From Schistosoma mansoni (taxonomy: Eukaryota; Platyhelminthes; Trematoda; Strigeidida; Schistosomatidae), in the NCBI RefSeq assembly GCF_000237925.1, contig NC_031500.1, forward strand, positions 6,879,254 to 6,943,253: DNA of 64,000 bases, in the 5' to 3' direction. This document shows positions 25,801 to 37,020 of the stretch, piece after piece. The notes under the pieces are model-generated. The model was not told the origin of the DNA, ran no database searches, and saw nothing but the letters and a program-made list of their open reading frames with translations. Made by a program: the position numbers and the translations under genes. The number at the start of each line of letters is the position of its first letter. The first letter of the stretch is position 1.

Positions 25801-28800
25801 ACCAGACACCATCCAGACTTTCACGTGACAACCCAAACAGTACAGCTCAATCCCGCCCCGCAGGAGAACCAGACACTATATGGGCTTCAACGCTATAATC
25901 TGAACAGCACAGCTCAATCCTGTGGCGCAACCACACAGGTACCAAGCACCCTGGTCGACCATTCGCACCATCCATATACACTTTCACATCACATGTATAA
26001 TTATTTCGATTAGTGATCGCATAAATCAATTATGCACAGCATGAACAGACCAAAGTTGACCCATCCCGCTTACACGACAGTCAAACTCATTACTGTTAGC
26101 AATGGCGACATGTCTTACAATGCTCCAATGACAATAGCCCTTGAGAACACTGAAAAGCAACCACCAGCATGAATGAAATCGGTTAACCAGCAAACCAACT
26201 TTTCACATGAACAGTCAGCAAAACTTGCCAAAGCAATGCCGAACCATCCACAATATCAATGGCGAACCTCCAGTCTCACGTAAGATCTTCAGCTCTACAT
26301 GGCAATATAGCTTATACTGCATACAACACATATGTAGGGTAGAAAGCGAAACAGCCCAGGCAGAAGCGTCAGGGCATAAAGAACGCTTAAAACCCATTGT
26401 CCGGTGTCGGAATTACAAGACCACTAAGATCATTTTTATCGCATTTGTGAAATTTTCATTTTTCCGACTTCCCAGGCCCTGAGTTAGGGGTAGTATCCCT
26501 AACAGATTGATAGATCAGCCCGATTTTACTAAGTTAGTCTCACAAATACTCCATACGTAAAAGTCCTCTTATCATTTCACAGTTGGAAAAATAGTCTTTG
26601 AAGGTTGAGGACATACGTATATTGATTGTAAGTATTTGGCGACAGATACCATAGAAACATTGCTTATATGTGGCAGAAAAAAACTGATTGAATAGTGAAG
26701 AGGTTAAACACAAGTTACCACGTCGGTAGATAAAGTTGTAAACCTTTACTGACTGCAGTGGTTAGGGTATATATGTTAAGTAAGCTCAGCCAACTTGTAA
26801 CTCGACACAATAATGGTTAGCATTGAAGTAGACTGAAAGTTGGCTAAGGGTGGTCCGAATAAGACATGGTGTTAATCAATGAAGTTATTAACTGTTAAAA
26901 TGAATTGAGTCAGGAGATTCAGACTACATGGTTGAGGTACGTTCTAGTCTGAGCCATGTTGGCAGATGCAGACTACCTGGTTGGGGTCCGCGTGACTATC
27001 GTAACCAATGGTTGGAGACTCTGTGTGACATGGCTCAGAATCGATCACAATGGCGTAGGTGTATACACTCTTTATCTTCCCTTAAACCTTGAGACTAAAA
27101 TTGCTTCATATCTCTCTTCCTTCCTATACTATATCCTTATATACAACCTATAATTTATATACTACTACCAACACTAAATTAACTACTATTAATCCGGTGT
27201 TGATCTTGTTGTGCTAACGAGGTATGGCAACTTGGACCGATGCATATATGTGCCTGGTCCTACGTTGTAGCTGACTGACTGACGTGCGGTAACCGTAATC
27301 TGTCAATGAAGACTTCACGTAATATGAACTAAAATCGGTGGCAGTGGCCTGAAATTTAATACCGCTTTTAAATTTTTATTTATTGTTTTGAAAGTGCATT
27401 TTTTACTCTTATTTTTAACTATCATAGATGTTGTTATTTCTACTTCTTCGTTTTTCATCATGTTAATTTCCCTTCATTATGTTGATGCGAAGTTTGGCAA
27501 CGTAAAAAGATGTAAATTTGTGTCAAACGCTAGGTTGTGCATGAATAACTGTTAGCTTATTTTTGAGTTAGACTTTACTGTTATATTCATTCAGTTGATA
27601 AAATAATATATCAAGAATGAGAAGGTTGCTATTCTGAGTTCAAACATTATTTCAAATATAATCATATGATTTGATTACCTATATAAATAAAATGTTTATT
27701 AAGATTGTTTCAAGTCATTCAGTTGGTAAAAAAGCAACGTAGAAACTACAACAAATCCATATTAAACTTTACATCAGTTTAGTAAGAATGAATGAAGATG
27801 AGATACCACGGAGATGTGGAAATGATAATATCTACGGTATTTAAAATCAAAAGTAGAGAATCTAATTCCAAAAGAATATATGAAACAAAGGGTTGAAAAT
27901 TATCAGTATTAACATTTGAAATTAAAAGGAAGATAAAGAATGGATGCGATCGTGGCACTGCCACCCATTTTGAAACATGTAACCGAAGGTATCAGATAAT
28001 AAAAAATGATCATCTGACGGACCTCAACTGACAGAAAGTGATTTCGAAATTTGACCATTCAGGCTGAGAAATCGCCTCTAAGTTTATTACACTTTTGGAC
28101 TAGTAATTTTGTACGAAAAAAAAACGATTTAACTATTGAATCATATTGAAACAGGATAAAACTTACGTAAAGAGTGTAAAGTCGATTGAAAAACTGTCGA
28201 ACGATCTTGTATTCTATGAATGAGGAAATATTTAGAAATATGGACTTTTAACATTTGAATTAGTTTCAGAGTGAAAAAGAAGCGGTAATGATAATGAAAA
28301 TTTAGTAAATACATTTAACAAGACTGTGTATAGCTGAGTATTGAAAATTCGTAAGATGAAAAATAAATTCATTTTACTTCGTGGATTTATTAAATAGAAA
28401 ATAAAAACTGATCACATTTGTCAAACTTTGATCATCTGGTGATAATTTTATCAATGTGTGGAGGTATAACATTGTGTTCAATGCACAGATATAACTCGAT
28501 ATCATGATGATAATTAATAGTAACGGGTTTCTTTGATGAAATAAAAATATAATTAAAAAGTGAGTTTCAATAAGACTAAAACTCGTCCACTGTGATTTAC
28601 TACCAAACTTGCAATATATTTTACTATGGCATCAAAAGTAATAATGTAAACTGACACTAGGAACCGATGTATGAAAAACTAGGTGAACATATCGGTTTAT
28701 TTGACCAACTACATATGAGAATATGAGGTTTATTAAATGTAGACTAACAACCTCATCAAACGAACCATGTACCAGCCATCACGATTTTTACTCATAGTGT

Positions 28801-31800
28801 AACAAATAGATAAAGAGGAAATAGTTAATGAACTAAAGAGTGACGGCGGAATAACGAAGATCTAAATTTCAAAATACAAAATATAGTGTAATGACAGTTT
28901 ATGTTTTATGGAATTTCTGAGGTTTAAGAGGATTAGTATATGATCTTGACTACTGACTTTTTAAAAGTCTTCTGGATATTTTCTATTGACATCTGTTGAC
29001 GATAAATTCCAAAAACGTCATCGAGGATTAATTAACGAGAAATTTGATTTAAAACGTTTTCTTCACTAAACAATCCTGATTTAGTGGTTTTTTACTTTAT
29101 ACTAGCAACACTAACAACTGTCCCGTGAAAACTTATGAGAATTTAACGTACTCGGAGTTAGACTACACTTTAAGATTAATCGGTTATTTGATTCAGAAAG
29201 AAAGACTGGCATAATATTTTCTATTACCGTATTTGCTATGTTTAGAAAAATCAAGAATATGAGTGGTAGATGGCTTCAAGGATGAAGACTTAGGTTTAGA
29301 CTCTGTATGACTAACTGATTTCCAATTACAATGATCCATTGTAAGGAACAAGTAGCAATCTAAATAGGTGAGAGGTTGCGTCTCAGAATAGATTATCCAC
29401 TGACGGTTTCTCGACTAATTTTCTGATCGCAGATTGTGAGTGTATCGACCTTGGCAACCCCCTTGAGGTTCATTTTCCATTTCAAGGGACGAAATCGACT
29501 ACGATAAGTCATAAAGATGGGTTTAATGGTTATTCCACCGATTCAAAAACTATTAAAGATAAAACAGATTGTTATTGTACACCTTGAAAATAGTCTCTCA
29601 AGAATGTCTTCGGAAGTTCCAAAACCAATATGTTTTTCTAATATTTGTTGAGATATGATTTCAATTTTCGTAATTAAGTGGTACATTGGTGAAGAAGGAC
29701 GGATTATCCATAAATATTACAAGTTTCCTGCTTATATTGATATTACTAACATTGGAAAAAAAGTTGAAAACATCAAAAAACACATCTTTTATTATTATTA
29801 ATGACTCGTAAATTGCCTTCATTGATTTGATATTTTTCATAAATGCATGTACACATTACTATGTATTGGAGGAAACGCTGATGACAATTTAACCAAAAAC
29901 AATATTTGAAATTAGTTGAGGTATGTAAAAAAATCCACTTACGTTGGGTAATCTGGAGTTAATTGACTTAAGTTATCATCAGAGGAATTTATCTCCACAT
30001 TAATTAACTGTTGGTGTGAAATGTCTGTTTTATGAGGCTTTCTCAGCGTGAATAACAATAAAATTCCCAAAACAGCACATCCTAACAATCCACCATAAAG
30101 CTGAATACGCAATGTGGGAGATATTTCATCTATATTCGATAGTGATAGGTAAGCGTACAAACCACCAACTATTTGACTGAATTTTTCCAAAAAAAATGTA
30201 TTAGAAATATATACATGAAGTAAGATTTTATTTTTAAACAAACAACAGAACAAAATAATCATTCAAGTATGTTTGTAAACTGGGTAATTTCAATCTCAAC
30301 TAAAATGAACTGGAGAATCACTGAGAAATAAGGTGTATAGATCAACCGTTGTACGTTATTGAAATCTAGTAGTGCCTAAACGTCCCATCAAGAGCACGAT
30401 AACGGTGATGAATAGTGGTTGACGTTAATCATATTTGAAACTCTTCAACTAGGTATACTTACTGTAGCGGACTAATGTTTCCACTGATACACCTCTCGCT
30501 TCATATTTCAGAGCATTGTCAAATATAAAGTAGAACTAGGCCTTATCGGACGGGTACCAGTCTTGATTAAAAATGTTGAGTTGGGTTTAGTTAGCCAGTC
30601 TCCAAAACATTTCAACAAGGAGTTGGTGAGTTTGATTTAGCAGAAGCAACTACTTTGTATGATTGACACAGAATATATTGTTCATACAACTTAACGTTTA
30701 ATAGCAAGTTTTATCCATAATATTGAGAGAACGATCCATGAGAAGGCTCTGTATAAAGATATTTCAGGCAGACTGAGGGAAAACCTCTTACGACTATTTC
30801 ATTCCAGTAGTGGGGTCAGGTAGAGTTGCTCAATATCCATTTCTCTTCCCCATCGATGAGATTTTGGAGACAGCTCTGATGGAAGTAGCTAGTGGTGTGA
30901 AACTTTTACCTGGAGGACTTTTGACCTTGAGTATTTGGACGATATTGTTTTACCATGAAATCATACTCAAGCCATGCAATCCGCAATTAATCAGTTGGTA
31001 ATTACTGTTTGTATGTATACCATGCGAACACGTACTAAGTACTTTTACAAAACTGACGAGGGACTGTGAATGTACACACTCTTGGTATTAAGCCGTTAGA
31101 AAAAGTCGAAAAGTTCATATGTATAGCTAACTGTGAACATGTTGGTGATTGCGTGAGGAATAGGATCAAGTTACGTATCTTGAAAACCATAACGGCTTAT
31201 ACCGTGTCTGTAAAAGGTCAAATGGGAGCATTTATGCTCTATGCTTGTGAAACCTGGCCACTGCAAGTTGAGGATGTTAAATGACTCTCTGTACCACATT
31301 ATCTTTTCCTTCTGAAGGTTACAGGCATTTAGTGGAAACACTATATTAGTAATGCGGAGGTTCAGAAACGCGTATTTTGGCAGTGAATTTAGTGTCGCCG
31401 TCTTGGGGCTTCGGATTTGATGGCTTGGACATGTCCTACAAATGTCATGCCAGCGAATTCTACATTACCTATTATTTGCCGAAACTGGGACTGGTTGGAA
31501 AAGGCGGGGAATCGGCTGATTTACAAGTTACCGGGTTATGAAAGAAAGCTGCGTCTAACTGGAAACGTATTCAGACGGTGAAAGATATTTTCTGAGGCTA
31601 GGAAGTGAGTGGCAAACTTATTAAGAGAACTATATAACCAAGTAGATGATTGAGTATTAAGCGTATCACCCACCTGTTAAATTCGAAGTGGACAGAGTAC
31701 CGTTCAAACACGGAACTAAATGACTGGAAGCCAAGTACTGAAAGCATAAGTAAGTTTGCAACGACACGTTTAAGTTGACAAAATAGAATTTCGTAGGAAA

Positions 31801-32498
31801 TCACAGACACAATAATAACATAACTTTAGGATTCGTCTATCTTGCGAAAATGGTATAACGATAAAAATGCATAAAATCGCTTACTTAGCCTGAAATAATC
31901 CCCAGAACAGGCTGAAATGTTGATTTAAATTAGATTTGGTAGAACAATCGGTAATGAATGCACCTTGAGCAGTCCATAACACTAAACAGAGGAATCAAGC
32001 AGACCATTTAATAGATAATTCTAACTCAAAAGTATACCTGCTGCACCGATCCCATTTACAAACGATGCCAAATACAAGCTCCACTCAAAGGGTTCAATAT
32101 ATGAAGCAATGTACACACTGAAAGAAAATGACATCATCATTGAAAACCTACGCATAACAAAATGAACCAGCGATCATAGAATATTTTTCTCCTAGATACA
32201 TTACAACAATTGGTGCAAACCAGTTGAACAAGCCAAATGAGATATACACAATTGCTAAGCTGTAACAATACTTATACATAAAATGGCATTTACCTAGTGT
32301 AACCTGTGCCATCAAAACTGTTGTTACGCTGTTTTGAGACGGCTTCTAAAACATTTTGCTGTGAAAAAGATGCAATTAAGTTACATGCACTGGGAAACAA
32401 CTTACTGCAGTTAAGGATGCTGTTTGAAATGCAGCGAAAAGAAAGAAAAACGCTAACCCAGTAATAGTTACGTTGTAAATATTCAAATTAATGTTCAT
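13853..32498 (-). CDS. MFSD11: UNC-93-like protein MFSD11 (major facilitator family), complete, 11 exons
   Basis: Exons on the minus strand: 32406-32498, 32294-32358, 32152-32259, 32038-32117, 31885-31981, 29943-30176, 24154-24215, 21041-21166, 18035-18194, 15320-15464, 13853-14005. They total 1323 nt (440 aa plus stop), all GT-AG, every phase continuous; human MFSD11 is about 449 aa. Diagnostic matches: AFQTAS in TM1, GYTSLAIVY, VLWTAQGAFIT, FWGLFQ, SYIGLAGLFIGIGEIVG, WNTQISALIGFIYG and YLLLHWQ near the C-terminus. The protein should be a 12-TM membrane protein with a cytosolic middle loop after RKPHKTD (exon 6). UNC-93/MFSD11 proteins are atypical MFS carriers of unknown substrate. The start is the first ATG of an exon whose hydrophobic segment aligns with family TM1. 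The first four introns are 34-56 nt; the later ones are 1.3-5.7 kb and filled with repeats. Confidence 0.95.
14770..15250 (+). repeat. Dispersed repeat of unknown class, copy 1 (MFSD11 intron 10)
   Basis: About 480 bp matching 52951-53425 end to end and 24595-24860 in part. Shared blocks: ATTATGGGTAACT, CTTATTATAAGCTTT, CTCACAGCCAC, TTTTATGGTA-GATA, GGTCATATAAGT. All three copies lie on the plus strand. No coding frame, terminal inverted repeat or A-rich tail was seen, so the class is undecided. Confidence 0.7.
17420..17815 (+). repeat. Retroposon-like repeat with intact 93-codon frame, copy 1 (MFSD11 intron 9)
   Basis: Repeat of about 390 bp whose other copy is at 60885-61275 on the minus strand. 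It contains a 93-codon open frame (17512-17793) whose last 67 codons are identical at protein level in both copies. The block includes GLIRDIVVAGNMQREE, LLTSNWRSLNIYRQEG and a basic RRSKKRK run, and stops at NIE. The stop is followed by a tail of AAT/AATAAT units, as at a LINE 3' end. The frame may be the C-terminus of a LINE protein or a retroposed exon; I do not recognise it. Confidence 0.75.
18255..18480 (+). mobile_element. RTE-type LINE 3' end (SR2-like), truncated, in MFSD11 intron 8
   Basis: Encodes a decayed copy of the end of the RTE ORF (LSHVG..C RLLGWGP, then AQNQSQWHRCIHSLSSLKS and a stop). It matches the better copy at 26945-27085, which reads MAQNRSQWRRCIHSLSSLKP. The 3' UTR is cut short and runs into an (AT)n tract at about 18482-18503. 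Confidence 0.75.
18482..18503. repeat. (AT)n microsatellite
   Basis: About 11 AT units directly after the truncated RTE 3' end. Confidence 0.9.
18556..18822 (+). repeat. (AAAT)n-family repeat, copy 2, truncated
   Basis: Diverged copy of the 5' half of the repeat at 20360-20895. Shared blocks include GAGAGAC/GAGTCCGCTC-type sequence, AGTCC-ACTCCCTGCCTTC, GGTTGGTGGA-ACG and GGAAAACCCTGAT-CAAA. It ends before the A-rich tail and adjoins the RTE fragment upstream. Confidence 0.65.
19300..19690 (+). mobile_element. Probable solo-LTR-like, promoter-bearing repeat (MFSD11 intron 8)
   Basis: A roughly 390-bp block, less AT-rich than its flanks, laid out like an LTR: CCAAT-type boxes in both orientations (about 19384, 19433, 19468, 19498), a perfect heat-shock element (19401-19413), a TATA box (TATAAATA, 19507-19514), AATAAA about 40 bases after the TATA, then a C/T-rich stretch. 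A 7-bp direct repeat GACAATG lies near both edges (about 19299 and 19677), but TG/CA ends cannot be fixed. Treated as a relic; family unknown. Confidence 0.45.
19401..19413 (+). promoter_or_regulatory. Perfect heat-shock element
   Basis: GAATATTCTAGAA consists of three alternating nGAAn units with exact spacing, the consensus binding site for a heat-shock factor trimer. It sits about 95 bases upstream of a TATA box. Confidence 0.7.
20360..20895 (+). repeat. (AAAT)n-tailed retroposon-like repeat, copy 3 (MFSD11 intron 8)
   Basis: Best copy of the family, about 535 bp, ending in AAATAAATAAATAAATAAAG. GC-rich compared with the intron. It matches 12815-13272 (opposite strand) and 18556-18822. 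The tail of AAAT units is typical of RTE-driven retroposition. The several 60-100 codon frames inside are not conserved between copies, so I take it as non-coding. Confidence 0.85.
24595..24860 (+). repeat. Dispersed repeat of unknown class, copy 2 (MFSD11 intron 6)
   Basis: Partial copy of the family at 14770-15250 and 52951-53425. Shared blocks: GGGTAACTTC, CTTATTGTATAACTATT, CTTATTATAAGCTT, TTCACAGCCAC, TGGCTTGATCTTG, TTTTATGGTACGAT. Confidence 0.7.
25744..26499. mobile_element. 0.76-kb insertion flanked by 14-bp direct repeats (MFSD11 intron 6)
   Basis: A block of higher GC content bounded on both sides by TAACAGATTGATAG (25730-25743 and 26500-26513), which looks like a target-site duplication. 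The first about 80 bases (ACCCTTGTGGGCCAG..., GGAGAACCAGACACC...) recur in reverse at about 34000-34105, so the sequence is mobile. It holds an internal degenerate tandem repeat of about 65-70 bp (GGAGAACCAGACAC...CACAGCTCAATCC, twice). There is no A-rich tail and no clear terminal inverted repeat, so the class is open: a retroposon with a long duplication is the best guess. Confidence 0.65.
26940..27300 (+). mobile_element. RTE-type LINE 3' end (SR2-like) with TGAC tail (MFSD11 intron 6)
   Basis: Encodes the C-terminus of the RTE ORF: LSHVGRCRLPGWGPRD and then MAQNRSQWRRCIHSLSSLKP with a stop near 27088. About 180 bases of 3' UTR follow (TTGTGCTAACGAGGTATGG, GTGCCTGGTCCTACGTTGTAG), then TGACTGACTGAC at about 27270-27283. 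The 3' UTR recurs in reverse at 53870-54020. A short tetranucleotide tail is the RTE signature. It is 5'-truncated, as is usual for LINEs. Confidence 0.85.
30590..31610 (+). mobile_element. RTE-type LINE reverse transcriptase fragment (SR2-like), decayed (MFSD11 intron 5)
   Basis: Fills most of intron 5 in antisense to the gene. It is readable in pieces as the RTE reverse transcriptase: SSSG..Q-PFLFPIDEILETALMEVASG near 30810-30890, EYLDDIVL at 30926-30952 (YADD box, one residue changed), KPLEKVEKFIC (31090), VKGQMGAFMLYACETWPLQVEDVK (31210-31280), and HYISNAEVQKRVFW (31340-31380). Many stops and frame changes; long dead. Same family as the 3' ends at 18255 and 26940. Confidence 0.85.
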
Positions 32499-33985
32499 GA
32501 TAATAGAAATTAAGGTTCATCAGAGTTGTGTGGCGATAATAGTCAGAGAAAAAATTTTCCTGCAAAACAAAATTGGAAAAATAATTAATTTGCCGTATAA
32601 ATAGCTCTGTGGTGACTATGAATATGCTGTGGTTCATACTGATATATAGGCAAAAATAAGACGTGAATCACAAATCTACTTTCTAACGATAATTTGCGAG
32701 TAGGTTGTGATCAATCTTAAGGATCTAAAACATGGATTTTATGTAAACGGTCATAGTAACAAGCTTCTACTAATCCAATCCATTAAGTAGCAAGATACTT
32801 GTTTATATGCCATGGATTTTGACGGAATCCTCGAGCGCACGCGTGTTGAATAGCTTAAAATCGAAAGTAGCTAACTCGTGAGAATCCATCAATTTTTTCC
32901 TCATCAGGTCAACTACGCGAGGCAAAAGCAATGAACACGAAACTCTTGGGTCATAATGAGACCATTTAGGAGAGAATTTTCAGCGTGGCTTACCTAAACA
33001 GAGTCACATCTAATCATATGTTATAGCGTAGGGAGATACGTTGAATTTAAGTGTATTGATTAATAACCCTGAGCATACTAACGGCTCAGACATAAGTGGA
33101 CCTTAAAACATCCCGAAAAACGGCTTGAGGAATTATGTAATCTAAGTTGCTGGATGTTAACGGTGATGTATGGAGTGGTGACCTAATGGTTGAAGCCCAT
33201 GACGTTTGACCATCGGGTAACAAGTTTGAACCTCGCAATCAAGTACTGTCACTAGTCGTCATATTGGGACCATTAAAACCCAGGGACAACTTGAGAAATG
33301 TGTACCTGGCAGATGACCTACAAAAACACTGGTGTCACAACCAATTTGTTAATATCATACACTGCTTTATTCATAGTTAACTTTATGAAGATGTAATACC
33401 GTGCTTCGCTAATCGTTCACCTCAATAACCGTTATAATACAAACCTTAATGGTGCATAACATCAGAAGGCAAAGAGAAGCGGCAACTACAGTTTTACTGA
33501 CAAATGACGCAGGCTAGAAAGTTATAAGCACATGAACAAATATCAGTGAGCGAATCATAAATGACACGCATTGGAGATGGCAGGTAAGCCAACTCACTTC
33601 AACCAAGCGGTAATCAATATTTATAGTCAGATAAAAATAAATGGCAGACATGCGATAAATAGGATAAGAATTGTACACACACACGCTTACATAAAAAGTG
33701 GTCATGGTTAATAAGTGAATAATTAACAAGGTGAAAACATGACTCATGATGGATAGGTGAATTGGCTTGTCCAGAAACTAGAATAAGGGTATATGAGCTT
33801 AACATACCAACCGATACTACAAAGTCACTATAGCCTAAGTACACATATGCACAGAATATGTCTGCATACGTTGACGAAGCCTGCAAGAGTAAACTAGAAC
33901 TAAGTTTGTACACAAACTTCAGAGATTTATATATGTTTAAAAAGACTTCCCAGGATCACTTTTCTGGCAAGCAGTGTCTGACTAT
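32499..33985. other. Upstream region of the MFSD11-like gene
   Basis: Should contain the MFSD11 promoter, but no TATA box or initiator can be singled out. Around 33170-33340 there is a weak tRNA-derived SINE candidate (TGGTGACCTAATGG as an A-box-like stretch, GTTTGAACCTC as a B-box-like stretch). No second copy of it was seen in the window. Nothing else is supported. Confidence 0.35.
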
Positions 33986-34108
33986 CCTGTTAAACGTGAT
34001 TGAGCTTTACTGCTTGGGTTTTCACGTGAAAGTCTGGATGGTGTCTGGTTCTCCTGAAAACCAATGTAAAATTACTCTGGCCCACAAGGGTATATTATAG
34101 AATTGTGG
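33985..34108 (-). repeat. Short copy of the end of the 25.7-kb insertion
   Basis: Reverse-complement match to about 25750-25850: GATTGAGCTTTACTG, TTTTCACGTGAAAGTCTGG, GGTGTCTGGTTCTCCTG, AATTACTCTGGCCCACAAGG. It shows that the element at 25744-26499 belongs to a dispersed family. Confidence 0.8.
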
Positions 34109-36400
34109 AGTTTTCCGAAAAATTACGAATGATTATTCATCGATATCCGTTTCAGCTTTCAACCAAACTCTTCGGCTATATCTTGCAGCCATATCATATT
34201 AGATATTAAATGAATGAGACGTCAAGTGAGTAACTTAATTTGATCACCTGTAAATATGTGGGTGGTGAAAATTGCTTGCTACGTCCTTTTCAATCAACCG
34301 AAGGACGAGGGATCTTGTCCGAATTGACACTCAATAAGTATAAGCGCACTAGCGTAAATAGTTAAACACCATGGTTTACTCTAAAGTATAGTAATATATA
34401 TATATATCATGCCAAAGGATTATACTTATTGTCATCCGTAGCAATGCAAAACATAAGGAATGGTGTGGTAAATAATCGGCCAGCGACTTAATTAATAATA
34501 TTTTATATCTGGAGGTGAACGGTTTACAAGTTAAAAAACAGGAAACAACCACCAAATACATAAGTAAACACTTACGTTTCAAAGACAATCAAAAGAGTGC
34601 GACGATTAAAATCTCAACATCCAATATCTTTGAGATGAGGAAGTGTAAACCAGTTGATTTCTTTAAACACCTTTCTTGATATTAAGACATGGTTTCAATT
34701 CAGTTATATGATTCAATTTGAGTGGTCCGGTCACTCAGTTTCAGTAACATTCGTGAACTTGGTGGTTAATTGTTGGTTATCTAATTTATCCAAAACCTGT
34801 GTGACGAGCTTGCGTAATCCCATTTATTTCTTTGCGCCTGTTTCTCGTTGTTTTACTCTCGTCCCAGGTCTTTGATAATTCTCAATGGATGGTAGTCCAG
34901 CCGCTCAACTGAGTGTAACGTGTTCGTGTTATTTCTGATTGTTGTCGATCGCCTTCTTTATGTAATGTAGGCGCACTCCATGTAGTTCCCAAGTCGTCGG
35001 CTTACTTTTTCCCTGGTTCTTTTCTCTCTCAGACAATTTCAATATTTCTCCTCTTACTGTTCAGGCATACACCTTCAGGCTACGCCCAAATCTACTAATT
35101 GCTGAGCATTAAATGTCCTAAATTTGGTCATTTTGGTTGCTATTTTTGCGTTCGTATACCCCGTAATCTGAGTGAGTGACTTTGTTTCAGGTAGTAGGGT
35201 ATCTGGAACCATCAGATACCACATTCTCAGGTAGGGGTTTGATTGGTTGCAATGCAGAAAACAGTATGGAAAAAATCAGAATGCTAAGAGAAGACAGTTT
35301 TTCAAGAAGTAAACAAATAAATAAATAGTTTAATTAGCAATCCAGACAATGTGAGAAGTATAAAGTGTAAGAATGAAAACGGAAACAGAGATAATTATGA
35401 GCACGGTAAGAATGATTTAGTGTTACTTGATAATGATAGTGATCGGTAAGTTACGAAAATGTATCCGGTACAAGTAGTCCAAACAAGAAACGGTTATTCA
35501 TGGGTGAGTATGTGGTCTTCAAGTCTCCTTCTCAAGCGATCCGCTGAGGTGTTTGTGGATACTTCCGTTAAGAGAACATGTAACAACTTGGTTTGGTTGT
35601 TTAGAAGTTGGCAGAAAACATCTGATTAATGTCAAACATTATAGCTTAGGTCTTCATTTATTTCCTTGTTTTGTGTAGGCATCATATTTCCCATTGTTTT
35701 ATATCAAATGTTGAAAACTACGTATGTGTAGATCACCGACGTAGATGATCATCTGTATCGAATAATTTGGGGCCTAATTGGGTTAGAGGGGAATAAATAT
35801 GATCAATCAACTACGCCTGACGATCAATACATAACGTGGATTGCCCTTTTGTCGTATCCAGGTACTATGGCTGCCGTGATGACCAAACGGCACAAACGAC
35901 GTTACTACAAAAATATAATGGTAAGAGTAGGTACAAGGGACGGGGTGCAACCACAACCGCTAGGGCCAGTCTATAGAGTTGGCTGTATTTGACTTTGAAA
36001 ACGATCGGTGAACAATTCAATATTTAGTGAGCCGACCGCCTGGTGATTTGGCTAGGGCCCAGTGACATTTCACCGGCCCAACACATGTCAGTAAAGGGAA
36101 GCCCCGTACTCCAGCTGTTCTGTTCCACGATCTGAATAAAGACCTATTCGACCACAAGTATGGTTTCTTCTATAGATAAAACAGCAGTTATCTGTCGGCA
36201 CGAAAAACATTCAGAATCAGAGGAACCCTTGATGAGAAAAAGTAAGGGTGTACGTGCATGTTTGCTCTTCGATGGGCAGTTTAGCTTAGATTGCTTTTAG
36301 GAGTGTAATGGTGAGTTTCTGCCAGGATGTTCGTAGCAAAGTGGCTTTTTATACTTGATATACTGTGTATCATTTTAAATCACTTTTTTCTCCTATAGCC
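34109..36400. other. Intergenic stretch, unrecognised
   Basis: Contains the old dispersed repeat shared with about 6530-6650 (34641-34760). About 35750-36180 is relatively GC-rich (GGCTAGGGCCCAGTGAC, a possible AATAAA at 36137), which suggests a decayed transposable element, but no family is recognisable. Confidence 0.35.
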
Positions 36401-36419
36401 CAGAGAGAATAATCCTAAG

Positions 36420-37020
36420 TGTCGGGATCCGTTTTCGTCAAATTTATTCCCTAACCCAAGCTCCTACTTGATTACTCGTTTGTGTACTTGGTGTAAAAGA
36501 TGTGTGTCCATTTTTAAGAGAGGGAACCAATGAGGAAGTGAGCTTTTTGTTGAGGCCGGGTACGCTTTAAGGAGTGTCAGAACTAGTTTTGGGGTGATAG
36601 CGCCAAGTTGTCTTCGCCTAAAGAGTTGCATTCGCCTTGATTGCATCCGCAGTGTAGTTTGAGCAGGTGTCCGCCGTTACTGTGGTTACTAACCCGAGAT
36701 CGAACCCCATGGATACAATCTAGAGCGAATTTCAATAGAGGACGTAGGTTCTTTGTGTCGCGTAGGGCTGAATACTTATAGCGTGATTTTCTATTGGATT
36801 GAATTTTGCCCCATAATATGCTGATCATTCCCCGACTGTTTCGAGGCCTTTAAGCTGCTCAGATGAATTCTCTTCGTTTATTACGGACTTCCATGTCTTA
36901 GCATCTTCGGTGTATATGAGGAATTTGAGTTTTAGTGAGGATTTGTTTTCACCCCATGTCAGTGTTTTGCTGAGAACCACAGCTTATTCTAGTATGTATA
37001 TCTTCTCCCTCTGTGCATTA
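36420..37020 (-). mobile_element. CR1/Jockey-like LINE reverse transcriptase fragment, decayed
   Basis: On the minus strand, in order of the protein: LKFLIYTEDAKTWKSVINEE (about 36880-36930, where YADD would lie), then FNP.KI..AISI.P (about 36770-36800), LGLVT (about 36690), AAIKAN-like AIKANATL (about 36620-36645), and ITPKLVLTLLKAYPAS...PHWFPLLKMDTHLLHQVHKRVIK (36464-36610). This matches the thumb region of CR1/Jockey-type RTs (TP-LLTLLKAYVRPHLEY..P-W-PLLKKDI-LLE-VQ-R-T). Several frame changes. Homology may extend toward 37.9 kb, but I cannot read it there. Confidence 0.75.

Noticed and set aside
26207-26482. 91-codon frame inside the 0.76-kb insertion
   Set aside because: No recognisable domain; the partial copy at 34 kb does not cover it, so conservation cannot be shown.
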